From an uncultured Bacilli bacterium (GTDB taxonomy: Bacteria; Bacillota_I; Bacilli_A; RF39; UBA660), in NCBI GenBank assembly GCA_944363635.1, contig CALVUP010000008.1, positions 1 through 61,554 of the forward strand: 61,554 nt of DNA. The letters are read 5' to 3'. A model generated the notes under the pieces. The model was given only the letters and a program-made list of their open reading frames with translations. It was not told the origin of the DNA and searched no databases. Within the stretch, counting starts at the first letter, position 1, and every line of letters begins with the position of its first letter. This document shows positions 16,971 to 25,533 of this stretch, one piece after another. The position numbers were made by a program, and so were the translations under genes.

Positions 16971-17120
16971 ATGGTAGAATCAAAAGACAAGGGTGTTCCT
17001 TTAATGAAACCAACCTTTTTTGAAAAAAATGATCCGAACAATCCAAAATATGAAGTGGGGGATACCCCGCTTACTGTGAAACAAATGATAAAGAGTATAA
17101 AAAAGAAAATTAGAAAGTAG
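16971..17120 (+). CDS. Small protein of 49 residues, unknown
   Basis: ATG 16971 follows AGGAGGA and the frame runs 50 codons to TAG. It begins MVESKDKGVPLMKPTFFEKN and ends with the basic KSIKKKIRK. TATAAT at 16943-16948 offers a promoter. The stop is 11 bases before rdgB, so they may share a transcript. It looks coding (good ribosome site, soluble charged protein with a PKYEVGDTPLT segment) but I cannot name a family. Confidence 0.65.
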   Translation: MVESKDKGVPLMKPTFFEKNDPNNPKYEVGDTPLTVKQMIKSIKKKIRK

Positions 17121-17131
17121 GATGTACGTTT

Positions 17132-17719
17132 ATGGAATTAATTTATGCGACTAGAAATGAAAATAAAAAGAGAGTATTACAAAAAGAATTTGAACGTTTA
17201 AATATTACCGTTTTATCTTTAAAAGATATTGGATTTACGGATGAAATTGTAGAAGATGGAGATAGCTTTTTAGAAAATGCAAAAATAAAAGCATATGCTA
17301 TTCAAAATTTTTGTAAGCAAAAGGGAATCGAAGGAAAGTGTATTTTAGGGGATGATTCTGGTTTATGTATTGATGCTTTGGATGGAAAACCTGGTATTTA
17401 TACCGCAAGATATGCGAAGAATCAACAAGAATTTGTGGATAACATTTTATTAGAATTAAAAGATGTTCCTAAAGAGAAAAGAACAGCACGTGCTATTTGT
17501 GATTTAGTGTTAATAACTGATAAAGGAAAAGAGTATGTTCGTGAAGGAAAATGCGAGGGAACTATAGTAGAAGAAGCAGAAGAATTGAATGGTTTTTTGT
17601 TTGATCCGATTTTTAAACCTGATTATAGCGATGTAACTTTTTCTAGAATAAAAGATCGTCATGATCATAGAACAAGAGCTTTCGATCAATTAAAAGATAT
17701 ATTTGTAAAAGAGCTGTAG
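17132..17719 (+). CDS. rdgB: XTP/dITP diphosphatase (RdgB/HAM1)
   Basis: 195 residues. Nucleotide house-cleaning enzyme that hydrolyses dITP, XTP and similar triphosphates to monophosphates. Hallmarks: the N-terminal YATRNENKK, the SFLENAKIKA block, DDSGLCIDALDGKPGIYTARYA, and FDPIF before the end. The C-terminal HRTRAFDQLK is also conserved. Length is normal. It starts 11 bases after a 49-residue gene and ends in a terminator that overlaps its final codons. Confidence 0.95.
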   Translation: MELIYATRNENKKRVLQKEFERLNITVLSLKDIGFTDEIVEDGDSFLENAKIKAYAIQNFCKQKGIEGKCILGDDSGLCIDALDGKPGIYTARYAKNQQEFVDNILLELKDVPKEKRTARAICDLVLITDKGKEYVREGKCEGTIVEEAEELNGFLFDPIFKPDYSDVTFSRIKDRHDHRTRAFDQLKDIFVKEL

Positions 17720-17729
17720 CTCTTTTTTT
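17706..17729 (+). terminator. Terminator of rdgB
   Basis: TAAAAGAGCT, GT, AGCTCTTTTTTT; the stem begins within the last codons of rdgB. Confidence 0.85.
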
Positions 17730-17787
17730 CTTGAATAAAAATATACTTAATGTTATAATTTAGGAGCAATGTGAAAGGAGGAGTTTT

Positions 17788-18636
17788 ATGTTTGATATTA
17801 TTATGGATACTTTGATTGATGCTTTAAAAATATTACCCTTTTTGTTTTTGGCATTTTTACTTATTGAAATTATTGAACATAAATTATCACAAAAGACAAA
17901 ACAGGCGGTTATAAAATCTGGCAAATTTGGACCTGTGATTGGTTCATTATTAGGAGCTATACCACAATGTGGATTTTCGGTAATCGCTACAAATTTATAT
18001 GTGACACGTATTTTATCGTTAGGTAGTTTAATTGCTATTTATTTGTCTACAAGTGATGAAATGATTCCGGTTCTTCTTTCTAATCAAGTGGATGCATCTG
18101 TGATTTTACAAATTATTGGTATTAAGATTCTCGTTGGAATGATTTTTGGATTTTTAATTGATTTGTTTTTAAGAAAAAAGGAGAAAAAAACATCGGATTT
18201 ACATTATGATGTATGTGAACATGATCATTGTCATTGTAAAGAAGGAATTTTAAAATCTTCTTGTATTCATACATTAAAGACATTGTTGTTTATTGTTGTT
18301 ATTTCTTTTCTTTTAAATGTATTGTTTGCGTATGGTGGAAATGCATTTATTGAAAAAATATTTTTGAAGGATAGTATATTCGGGCCATTTATCGCCAGTC
18401 TTGTGGGATTGATTCCAAATTGTGGAGCAAGTGTTATTTTAAGTGAATTGTATGCAAGTGGAGCTATTAGCATTGCTTCTTTACTCGCAGGGTTGCTGAC
18501 GGGTAGTGGAGTTGCTATTCTTGTATTATTTAAAAGCAATAAAAATTTAAAAGAAAATTTATTTATTTTAGGTTTGGTTTATTTTATAGGTGTTTTTGTA
18601 GGTTTGTTTTTAGAAGTCATTCATTTTGCTTTATAA
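17788..18636 (+). CDS. ArsP_2-type polytopic permease (putative Mn/arsenic efflux)
   Basis: 282 residues, about 8-10 transmembrane helices arranged as an inverted or tandem duplication. The repeat motif is GAIPQCGFS in the first half and GLIPNCGAS in the second. Between the halves is a cytoplasmic loop rich in His and Cys (CEHDHCHCK, near 148-157) likely to bind metal. The family (PF11449 as I recall) is annotated as putative manganese or arsenic transporter; the substrate is not proven. AAAGGAGGAG precedes the start. Confidence 0.82.
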   Translation: MFDIIMDTLIDALKILPFLFLAFLLIEIIEHKLSQKTKQAVIKSGKFGPVIGSLLGAIPQCGFSVIATNLYVTRILSLGSLIAIYLSTSDEMIPVLLSNQVDASVILQIIGIKILVGMIFGFLIDLFLRKKEKKTSDLHYDVCEHDHCHCKEGILKSSCIHTLKTLLFIVVISFLLNVLFAYGGNAFIEKIFLKDSIFGPFIASLVGLIPNCGASVILSELYASGAISIASLLAGLLTGSGVAILVLFKSNKNLKENLFILGLVYFIGVFVGLFLEVIHFAL

Positions 18637-18690
18637 AATAAACTTTTTTTAAAATTGCAACCGAATTTATACAAAATGATAGCAATAGTT

Positions 18691-18702
18691 GGTAGTGCTA
18701 CC
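18691..18702. promoter_or_regulatory. Palindrome upstream of the XRE regulator, likely operator
   Basis: GGTAG-TG-CTACC, located 14 bases before TATAAT at 18717-18722, i.e. in the -35 region. Position and symmetry suit autoregulation by the XRE-type protein encoded next. Confidence 0.5.
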
Positions 18703-18740
18703 GATCTTTTTTATCATATAATTTGGGTGGAGGTGGAAAT

Positions 18741-20114
18741 ATGAAGTTTTGTGATAAACTCATAAAAAAGAGAAAGGAGAACAATTTATCGCAAGAGCAA
18801 TTTGCGGATAAACTTGGTGTATCAAGACAGGCGGTATCCAAATGGGAATCCGGTGGTACGTATCCAGATATGGAAAAAATTTTAAAGATGTGTAAGATCT
18901 TAAATTGTAACTTAGAAGATTTGATGGATGATGGTGTAATTGGAGAAAACACAACCCCTCAAAAAAATAAAATCAATTTGGAATCTTATTTTAAATCTTT
19001 TTTAAATTTTATAACCAAAGTTTACAATATGTTTAGTAGTATGCGTTTTAAGGATCTTATTAAATGCTTGCTAGAATTTCTTTTTATTGGAATGATTGTT
19101 ATTTTTTGTAGTCAATTTGTGATTATGCTTATTGATCATTTGTTGTTTGATTTGTTCCTTTATATGGGAACAGGAGGGAACTTCTTACATAGTCTTTTCT
19201 ATAATCTTTTCCAGATATTTATTGCTATTGTTGATGTTGTAGTGTTGCTTCATCTATTTAAAATCAGATATTTGGATTATTATATGACAGTAGAAGATCA
19301 GAACGTAAAAGAAAAAACGATTGAAATGTCTGTTGATCAACCAAAAATAAAACCAGAAGAAAAAAATAAGAAAGAAAAAATTGTAATTCGTGATCCTAAA
19401 CACAGTACTTTTCGTTTTTTTGAGTTTCTTACTAAAGTCGTTATTCTTTTTATAAAGTTGTTTGTGGTATTTATCGGAATTATGGCTGTTGTTGCCTTTA
19501 TATTTTGTATAAGCCTTGTGGTTATTAGTTTGTGTCATGTTTCTTATGGAAGTGTGTTTGTGTTTTTTGCTATTGCACTTATTGGATGTGCTTTTATTGG
19601 ATATGTGGTTTTAAACTTTATTTATAACTTTCTTTTTGATCGCAAAATACATTTTAAAATATTATTTATTGTTTTTGTTGTAGGCCTTATTGGTATTGGA
19701 ATCGGTGGTGGTTTATCGATTAGTACCATTATGAACTATGATTATGTAGAAGGTGAAGATTTAGAATATTCTATAAAAGATCAGTATATTTCTATTGAAG
19801 ACAATACGGTTATTGCATATAGAAATAATGATATACATTATGTAATTGATAATTCACTAAAAAAAGCAAAAATGGAAATTAAAGAATTTGAGGACTTTGA
19901 TTATCACTTGGATCATTATCAAGAAGAAAATGAAAAAGGAGAAACGATTCATTATTATTATTTGTATTATTTTTATAAAGATGAATATCGTACTTATAAA
20001 CAGATTTTAGAAGATATTAAAAACCAAAAGATTCGAAATTATCATTCTATGCCAGAGATTACGGTTTATATCTCACAAGAAGATTATAATAAATTGTTGT
20101 TAAACGAAGAATAA
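18741..20114 (+). CDS. XRE-family HTH regulator fused to a polytopic membrane domain
   Basis: 457 residues. Residues 1-65 are a Cro/C1-type HTH (LSQEQFADKLGVSRQAVSKWE, then a YPDMEKILKMCKIL helix). From about 105 on, several membrane helices follow (about 112-138, 150-180, 235-265, 270-305, 315-340), then a soluble C-terminal domain (about 345-457). This is a membrane-tethered regulator of the kind common in Bacillota next to transport genes. ATG 18741 is set by GGGTGGAGGTGG. A palindromic operator candidate lies in its promoter. The sensed signal is unknown. Confidence 0.85.
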   Translation: MKFCDKLIKKRKENNLSQEQFADKLGVSRQAVSKWESGGTYPDMEKILKMCKILNCNLEDLMDDGVIGENTTPQKNKINLESYFKSFLNFITKVYNMFSSMRFKDLIKCLLEFLFIGMIVIFCSQFVIMLIDHLLFDLFLYMGTGGNFLHSLFYNLFQIFIAIVDVVVLLHLFKIRYLDYYMTVEDQNVKEKTIEMSVDQPKIKPEEKNKKEKIVIRDPKHSTFRFFEFLTKVVILFIKLFVVFIGIMAVVAFIFCISLVVISLCHVSYGSVFVFFAIALIGCAFIGYVVLNFIYNFLFDRKIHFKILFIVFVVGLIGIGIGGGLSISTIMNYDYVEGEDLEYSIKDQYISIEDNTVIAYRNNDIHYVIDNSLKKAKMEIKEFEDFDYHLDHYQEENEKGETIHYYYLYYFYKDEYRTYKQILEDIKNQKIRNYHSMPEITVYISQEDYNKLLLNEE

Positions 20115-20134
20115 GATTTTCTTATTCTTTTTTT
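20107..20134 (+). terminator. Terminator of the XRE-membrane regulator
   Basis: AAGAATAAG, loop, CTTATTCTT, then a T run. Confidence 0.85.
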
Positions 20135-20152
20135 ATTTATAAATAAATATGT

Positions 20153-20222
20153 TTGAAAATTTGCTGTTTTGTGGTATAATATAGCTAATTTATTTTCGCT
20201 ATGCTATTTTGTATAGAGAAAA
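20153..20222 (+). promoter_or_regulatory. Promoter and leader hairpin of the sigma factor gene
   Basis: TTGAAA at 20153-20158 and TATAAT at 20175-20180 with a 16-bp spacer. The leader then holds TTTTCGCTAT (from 20193) pairing with ATAGAGAAAA near 20213-20222. The stem precedes the ribosome site GGTGGG, and could affect expression. Confidence 0.5.
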
Positions 20223-20243
20223 TTTGATCAGGTGGGTTGAGGT

Positions 20244-22112
20244 ATGAAGAATAAAAAGAATGAACAAATAACAAAAGAAACGAAAGAAAGTATCAGAAAA
20301 ATACGTTCTACTTATGCTTTTTTAAATCAAGAGGATCTTGTTGAAGATCTTATAGAAAAATCCTTAAAGAAAACGCAAGAGCTTGTTCCTTCAAACACTT
20401 CTATTTCTTTTCATGAAATGTTTAATGAAATAGCTCGACAAGAATTTGCATCTTTGTTTAAACATGAATTACAAGATTATGAAAATAGTACGATTTTACA
20501 CAATATTTTAAATCAAATGCATTTTGATGATTCAAAAAAGGTTCCGTTAAAACCTTTAAAACAAATTGAAATGATTTTAGATTTAGCAGAATATATACCA
20601 GATGAACGTTTTTATTTATATTTAATAAATCATAGTCAAGGAGTAACAGATGTTTTACAAAATATACTTATAAAACCACAACTGCGATCTAATATTATTG
20701 ATGAATTTATACTGGAATTATTGGAAATTTATCAAATGCAAGAAGCAGAGAATAAAAGAGATGCTCAGTGGCAAGAGTTAGGATATAACAACCAAACGAA
20801 ATTTATGAGCAGTATAGAGAAATCGGATAATCAACAAACGTGTTATGAATCTGATGCGGATTTGGTCCATCTTTATGAAAGACAAATTCGAGGACCTGTA
20901 TTAACGGCTCAAGAAGAAAAAGAGTTGGCTATAAAAATAGAGCAAGGTGATCAAGAGGCTAAGAAGAAATTGATTGAGGCTAATTTACGATTGGTGACGA
21001 ATATTGCCAAAAAATTTTATGATCGAGGAGTTGCTTTAGCGGATTTAATTCAAGAGGGAAATATTGGACTAATGAAAGCAGTTGATGGCTTTGATTATAG
21101 AAAAGGTTTTAAATTTTCTACTTATGCGGATGCATGGATAAAAGCAGCTATTTCTAAAGCTATTGCAAATACTAGTTCCAATATTCGAGTTTCTAATTGG
21201 AAATTTTACCAAGCACAGCAATATAAAGAAGCTTATCAACAGCTTGGAGATGTTTTAGGACGTGATCCTACTATTGAAGAAGTGGCACAGAAAATGCAAA
21301 TTTCTGTTGAAAAATCTAAAAATTTATATGATACGTTATTAACAGAAACGGTTAGTTTAAATATACCTATTGGGGATGAAGCGTTAGAGAATTTAATACC
21401 ATCTGAAGAGTGTTTAGAGGATCAAGCTGTTGATCATGGCACACAAGAGAAGTTAATAAAGTTAATAAATACACAATTAACAGAAAGAGAAAAGACAATC
21501 TTATATAAAAGGAATGGCCTATTAGATGGTAAAATTTACACGCTAAATGCTATTGGTCAAGAATTTGGTATAACTAGGGAAAGAGTTAGACAACTTGAGG
21601 CGAAAGCTATAAAAAAATTGTGTGATCCAAGCATTAAACCTTATTTCATGGCATGTTTAGACGGGAAAGATATAGAATTACAATATATACAAAAACCAAT
21701 CGCAGTAAAAAAAGGCAATAAACGCCTATCAGATGTTGAAACTCATGAAGATATATTTGAGACTCTAGAAGATAAGAGACCCAATTTGTATACGAAAGAA
21801 GAATATAGGGCTAGTGCGGCTGTTCTTAGAACACCATCGTTTGAAGAGCTAAAACAAACGTTAAGTGCCCATGATACGATCATTATTTCAATGGCATTAG
21901 GATATTTAAATGGAGAGTACTTTTCTAGAGAAGAGATTGCTGAAAAGTTAGGAATTGCAAAACAAGAAGTTTTAGATACGACAAAGAGAGTATTAATGCA
22001 ATACAAAGAACAAGTCATTACTGATTTTACAGAAACAATTGAGCATGCTATGCATACGATTATTGAAGGTGTTCCTTCTACTTATACTAAAAAACTTGAT
22101 GATAAAAAATAA
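20244..22112 (+). CDS. Sigma-70 family sigma factor with an extra C-terminal sigma4-like domain
   Basis: 622 residues. The first 200 are unrecognised and helical. Sigma2 follows (about 204-315: [55 protein letters not shown]), then sigma3 (about 320-395) and sigma4 (about 404-462, [17 protein letters not shown]). A further domain (about 530-590, [35 protein letters not shown]) looks like a second sigma4 helix-turn-helix. Region 2.3/2.4 differs from RpoD: DAWIKAAI for the usual TWWIRQAI, and NIRVSNWK for TIRIPVHM. Likely an alternative or lineage-specific sigma factor. No dnaG neighbour. Confidence 0.88.
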   Translation: MKNKKNEQITKETKESIRKIRSTYAFLNQEDLVEDLIEKSLKKTQELVPSNTSISFHEMFNEIARQEFASLFKHELQDYENSTILHNILNQMHFDDSKKVPLKPLKQIEMILDLAEYIPDERFYLYLINHSQGVTDVLQNILIKPQLRSNIIDEFILELLEIYQMQEAENKRDAQWQELGYNNQTKFMSSIEKSDNQQTCYESDADLVHLYERQIRGPVLTAQEEKELAIKIEQGDQEAKKKLIEANLRLVTNIAKKFYDRGVALADLIQEGNIGLMKAVDGFDYRKGFKFSTYADAWIKAAISKAIANTSSNIRVSNWKFYQAQQYKEAYQQLGDVLGRDPTIEEVAQKMQISVEKSKNLYDTLLTETVSLNIPIGDEALENLIPSEECLEDQAVDHGTQEKLIKLINTQLTEREKTILYKRNGLLDGKIYTLNAIGQEFGITRERVRQLEAKAIKKLCDPSIKPYFMACLDGKDIELQYIQKPIAVKKGNKRLSDVETHEDIFETLEDKRPNLYTKEEYRASAAVLRTPSFEELKQTLSAHDTIIISMALGYLNGEYFSREEIAEKLGIAKQEVLDTTKRVLMQYKEQVITDFTETIEHAMHTIIEGVPSTYTKKLDDKK

Positions 22113-22130
22113 AAGACCATTGGTCTTTTT
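22109..22130 (+). terminator. Terminator of the sigma factor gene
   Basis: AAAAGACCATTGGTCTTTTTTC: near-perfect stem AAAGACCA/TGGTCTTT followed by T. Confidence 0.85.
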
Positions 22131-22163
22131 TCTTTTCTATGATAGAATTTTAATAGGTGGGAT

Positions 22164-22571
22164 ATGAGTAAAGAGAGTATTTTAGATTATAAATTAATGG
22201 AGTTAAGTCGTTCTAAATTTAGAAGTAGTTTTCATTTAAGAAAATATATGGTTGAATATATTCACGACAAGGGTATGAAAACTATTCTTCAACATGCTTA
22301 TGATTTTATTAATGAGCGATTAAAACCAGCTTATATAGAAAACGATGGTAAACAAACGCCTATGAGAGGACATCCTGTTTTTATCGCACAGCATGCGACT
22401 GGTTGTTGTTGTAGAGGCTGTTTGGAAAAATGGCATAAGATACCTAAAGGAGGAGAACTTACGCAAAATGAAGTAAATTATATTGTAGCACTTATAATGG
22501 AATGGATTAAAAGAGAAATGAAGGATTGTGATGATACAAATGAAAAAAATAGTAATACTTCTAATGATTAG
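22164..22571 (+). CDS. DUF4186 family protein
   Basis: 135 residues of a conserved small family recognised by RSKFRSSFHLR near the start and HPVFIAQHATGCCCRGCLEKWHKIPKG in the middle (split here by eye: HPVFIAQHATGCCC, then RGCLEKWHKI). The His and Cys residues look like a metal site. Function unknown. The last 12 codons overlap the following lipoprotein gene. GGTGGGAT precedes the ATG. Confidence 0.85.
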   Translation: MSKESILDYKLMELSRSKFRSSFHLRKYMVEYIHDKGMKTILQHAYDFINERLKPAYIENDGKQTPMRGHPVFIAQHATGCCCRGCLEKWHKIPKGGELTQNEVNYIVALIMEWIKREMKDCDDTNEKNSNTSND

Positions 22572-23238
22572 TGTATTTATTGTTGGTTGTAGTCATAAAG
22601 AAGTAGAAAAAAATGAAAATCAGGATGAAAAAAAGGACGAAATTATAGAACAAAAAGAAGAGTATGTGGATAACAATTCCATGCCTATTGCCTTTTATCG
22701 TGATACTGGAACTGGTCAAATTGTTTTGGTAAAAGATTATCAAATTCCATTTGTAAAAGGTACTGATATTGGTTTGTTTCAAATATATCCTTCAAATGAG
22801 GAAGAAATTGCTTTTCAAGGAACTTTTGGTGATTTCTTTTATAAACAGTGGAATACTTTAGATACCGATAAAACACATAAAATGGGATTTCATTTATCTT
22901 ATGAGTTAGAAGATGGTACAAAAATATCACATTATGTGTATGATCCCTCTACAGCAATGACATATAAACCTTATGTAAAAGTTTATTTGTATGATGATTA
23001 TATTCATCGAAATGATTCTTGGTATTCCCATATAGAAGAAGAACAATACAATGAAGATACTTATTTAACAAGTATCAAATTGACACCAGGTAGTGATATT
23101 AATAAAGTATCTTCCTCTATTGTTTTAACTGTTTTTACCTATGATACCGAGGATGATTTTGATGACAATGGGGATTATAGAGGAAAAAGTCAATATCGTA
23201 TTACAATTGACAATAAAAAGAATATAGATAGTAGGTGA
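22531..23238 (+). CDS. Putative lipoprotein, unknown function
   Basis: About 235 residues: signal peptide with lipobox IVGC (Cys at about residue 20), a short Lys/Glu/Asn linker, then a beta-rich extracellular domain of about 180 residues. AAGGA at 22521-22525 favours ATG 22531 (MIQMKKIVI); ATG 22540 is the other option. It overlaps the DUF4186 gene by 41 bases, so translation is coupled. It continues into a 102-residue gene four bases later. Family not recognised. Confidence 0.78.
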   Translation: MIQMKKIVILLMISVFIVGCSHKEVEKNENQDEKKDEIIEQKEEYVDNNSMPIAFYRDTGTGQIVLVKDYQIPFVKGTDIGLFQIYPSNEEEIAFQGTFGDFFYKQWNTLDTDKTHKMGFHLSYELEDGTKISHYVYDPSTAMTYKPYVKVYLYDDYIHRNDSWYSHIEEEQYNEDTYLTSIKLTPGSDINKVSSSIVLTVFTYDTEDDFDDNGDYRGKSQYRITIDNKKNIDSR

Positions 23239-23242
23239 TTCT

Positions 23243-23551
23243 ATGGATCTTAAGGATCAATTTAAATATTTAGTTGGTGGTTATTATGGAATTATGTACA
23301 TGGATAATTATGATTTAAAAGTATATATCTTAAAAGATATTGAAAATTATATTCGAGATTTTATTGCTATCAATCCTATTGAGGACTTTGATTATAAAAA
23401 GGAAGCTGAAAAATATGAACAAGAACTTTCTTTAATGACTAAATTACAAGATAGTTTACTTGTTTTAAATAAGATAGATGCTCCTATAGAACTCGTTTTG
23501 CTTGTAAAAAGAAAGATTAAAGAGTTAAAAGAAGAGGAATTAAGAAAATAA
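23243..23551 (+). CDS. Small cytoplasmic protein, unknown
   Basis: 102 residues, acidic and mostly helical, with KDIENYIRDFIAINPIEDF and a Lys/Glu-rich end (KRKIKELKEEELRK). It starts four bases after the lipoprotein stop, with AGTAGGTGAT as ribosome site. It forms one unit with DUF4186 and the lipoprotein. I do not recognise it; no metal-binding motif, signal peptide or membrane segment. Confidence 0.7.
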   Translation: MDLKDQFKYLVGGYYGIMYMDNYDLKVYILKDIENYIRDFIAINPIEDFDYKKEAEKYEQELSLMTKLQDSLLVLNKIDAPIELVLLVKRKIKELKEEELRK

Positions 23552-23606
23552 ATGAATCCATTGTTTCTTATGTGTTGTATAATTGAAATAAATAGGAGGT
23601 ATAGGG

Positions 23607-24242
23607 ATGAAAAATATTCTTATCTATGGTGATTCAAATGTATGGGGTGATAATTTTATAACGGGATGTCGAATTCCAAAAGAAAAACAATGGGTCAATA
23701 TTTTAAGAAAAAAACTAGAAGGCCAATATGAAATCTATCAAGAAGGATTACCGGCTAGAGTGGCGGGAGAGGAAGAAAAAGAAAAGCCACATAAAAATGG
23801 CAAAGATACATTTTTAGCTATTTTTAGGACTAATGCTCCTATAGATATTTTAATTATTGCTCTTGGGACCAATGATTTACAGATAAAGTATAATCGTAAT
23901 TCTAAGGAGATTATTGATGATTTATTGTGGTATAAACAAATAGTAGAAGAACAATATAGTGATTTAGAAGATCGAAAAAAGTATTTTAAAAATGAGCAAA
24001 TGCCAAGAATGATTTGCATATTACCACCTAACTTTGATTATAAAGAGAAAGCTTGTGCTGTTTTAAATGAAGAAAGTGAGAAAAAACGAAAAGAGATTAT
24101 TCATTATTTTTTAACCCATAAAGAAGGTTATGAAACTCTTTTGTTTGAGGATGCTGTTTTGTTGGAAGATGGAATCCATTTTAATTATGAAGATCATCAA
24201 AAGATGGCTGATTTAGTAGAGGAAGTTTTAGAAAATGAGTAG
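23607..24242 (+). CDS. SGNH/GDSL-type esterase or lipase
   Basis: 211 residues with the four SGNH landmarks: block I ILIYGDSNVWG (catalytic Ser), a Gly in the second block (GLPARVAGE), block III LIIALGTNDLQ (Asn), and block V DAVLLEDGIHFN (Asp/His). This is the arylesterase/TesA-like subgroup. No signal peptide, so it acts in the cytoplasm. GGAGGTATAGGG precedes the ATG. Its last codons contain the ATG (24235) of the acyltransferase frame, i.e. the two genes were translationally coupled. Confidence 0.9.
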   Translation: MKNILIYGDSNVWGDNFITGCRIPKEKQWVNILRKKLEGQYEIYQEGLPARVAGEEEKEKPHKNGKDTFLAIFRTNAPIDILIIALGTNDLQIKYNRNSKEIIDDLLWYKQIVEEQYSDLEDRKKYFKNEQMPRMICILPPNFDYKEKACAVLNEESEKKRKEIIHYFLTHKEGYETLLFEDAVLLEDGIHFNYEDHQKMADLVEEVLENE

Positions 24243-25050
24243 TAAGTTAGAAGAATTAAAGTAATTAAGAAAACAGTTGAATATTGAAATCGAAGGATTA
24301 GAAAATTATCCTAAAAGTAAAAAGACATTGATTCTTGCGAATCATAATTGTTTGATGGATATATTTTATTTGCCAATGGCAATTCCTATAGAACATGTTA
24401 GTGTTGTCTCTTCCAGGTTGCTTTTTAAAAATATAAAAGAGCGACAAGTTACAGTTAATAAGTATTTAAATGCTATGCCTATGGAAACAGGAAACAAAAA
24501 ATATGCTACTCTATGTTTAGAGGCTATTAGTGATTTATTTGCACAAGAAGATGTGAACTTAAATTTCTTTCCAGAGGGTGCTTATTTTTCGGATAAAAAA
24601 GCTATTTATCGAGGTAGAACAGGTGCTTCTCGCGTTTTATTTCATGTTCGCGATTTAGGGATAGATGTATCGGTTGTTCCAGTTGCGATCGATGTTATTG
24701 AAAGTTTGGATGATATTGATGATTTTCATGCTTTAAACAATGTCGTTAAAGTGAAAATATTAGAACCTATGGATTATGAAGAAGATTATTATAAGTATAG
24801 CCACAGCGAAGACAGAAAGATGCGTAATGAAGCCTTCCATGCCGTTATGGATAAAAGTTTACAAACAATAGCAAATGCCTTAGAGAAACCCTATATCAAT
24901 GAATATATTCCATTAAATAAGAAAAATGTAATTTTACTGGATGGATCTTATGTTGATATTCCAAAATCGAATGAAGAGGCATGTTTAAAGACATATAATG
25001 AACATTTAGAAGAAAGGGTAAAATGTTTGTATAAACATTTTCATCAGTAA
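24235..25050 (+). pseudogene. PlsC-like acyltransferase gene with an in-frame stop near its start
   Basis: The frame from ATG 24235 (behind GAGGAAG, overlapping the esterase stop) reads nine codons, MSSKLEELK, then TAA at 24262-24264. It continues without interruption as LRKQLNIEIEGLENYPKSKK to 25050. The body is a glycerolipid acyltransferase: NHNCLMD (HX4D motif) and NFFPEGAYF (EG motif), about 260 residues. The only start after the stop is TTG 24277, without a ribosome site. So the gene may be inactive, or expressed by reinitiation at TTG 24277. Substrate would be an acyl-donor and lysophosphatidate-like acceptor. Confidence 0.75.
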
Positions 25051-25084
25051 TAAGTTGTTTTTAATGATATAGGAGGTTTGATTT

Positions 25085-25465
25085 ATGCAATTTCAATATT
25101 ATAATCCAGTAGAAGAAAAAGGCGGTTGTGTAGTACGAGCTTTAAGTAAGGCTTTTGATAAAGAGTATGAACTTGTAAAACAAGAACTTATTTCCTTGGC
25201 TTCTTCTTTAAATTATGAGGATTATAGAGAAATAGAAGTGTTTGAAAAGTATTTGTTGGATCATGGTGCAAAGAAAGAAAATGTTAGAAATATCGAAGTA
25301 GAAGCTTTAAAAGATAAGAAAGGAACTTATGTTGTTTTTGCTTATAAAGATGATTTTTATCATCTTGCTTGTATTATAGATGGCGTTTTATATGATAAAA
25401 AACCAGATATCTTTGATTTGGTTGTTCTGAATTTGTATAAAGTAAATGAAAATGAAAAAGGATAA
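25085..25465 (+). CDS. Small papain-like (C39-like) fold protein
   Basis: 126 residues. A Cys near the start in GGCVVRALSKAF, followed by helices, then a strand pair with HLACIIDGVLYDKKPD, gives the Cys-His-Asp order of small papain-like or C39-like peptidases. No signal peptide or transport domain is attached. GGAGGTTTG precedes the ATG. The resemblance is by pattern only; it could be an inactive fold member. A weak hairpin and T run follow at about 25459. Confidence 0.55.
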   Translation: MQFQYYNPVEEKGGCVVRALSKAFDKEYELVKQELISLASSLNYEDYREIEVFEKYLLDHGAKKENVRNIEVEALKDKKGTYVVFAYKDDFYHLACIIDGVLYDKKPDIFDLVVLNLYKVNENEKG

Positions 25466-25533
25466 GATTTCTTATACTTTTTTATTTTCTTTATTTTTTT
25501 CTATGTTATAATTTAGGTAAGGTAGATGATAAT

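Noticed and set aside
18267-18539. Minus-strand ORF inside the ArsP_2-type permease
   Set aside because: Opposite-strand reading of membrane helices; no start signals.
22685-22930. Minus-strand ORF of 81 codons inside the lipoprotein gene
   Set aside because: Shadow of a real gene: no ribosome site, composition of a reverse reading, and the plus strand has a clear lipobox and coupling.
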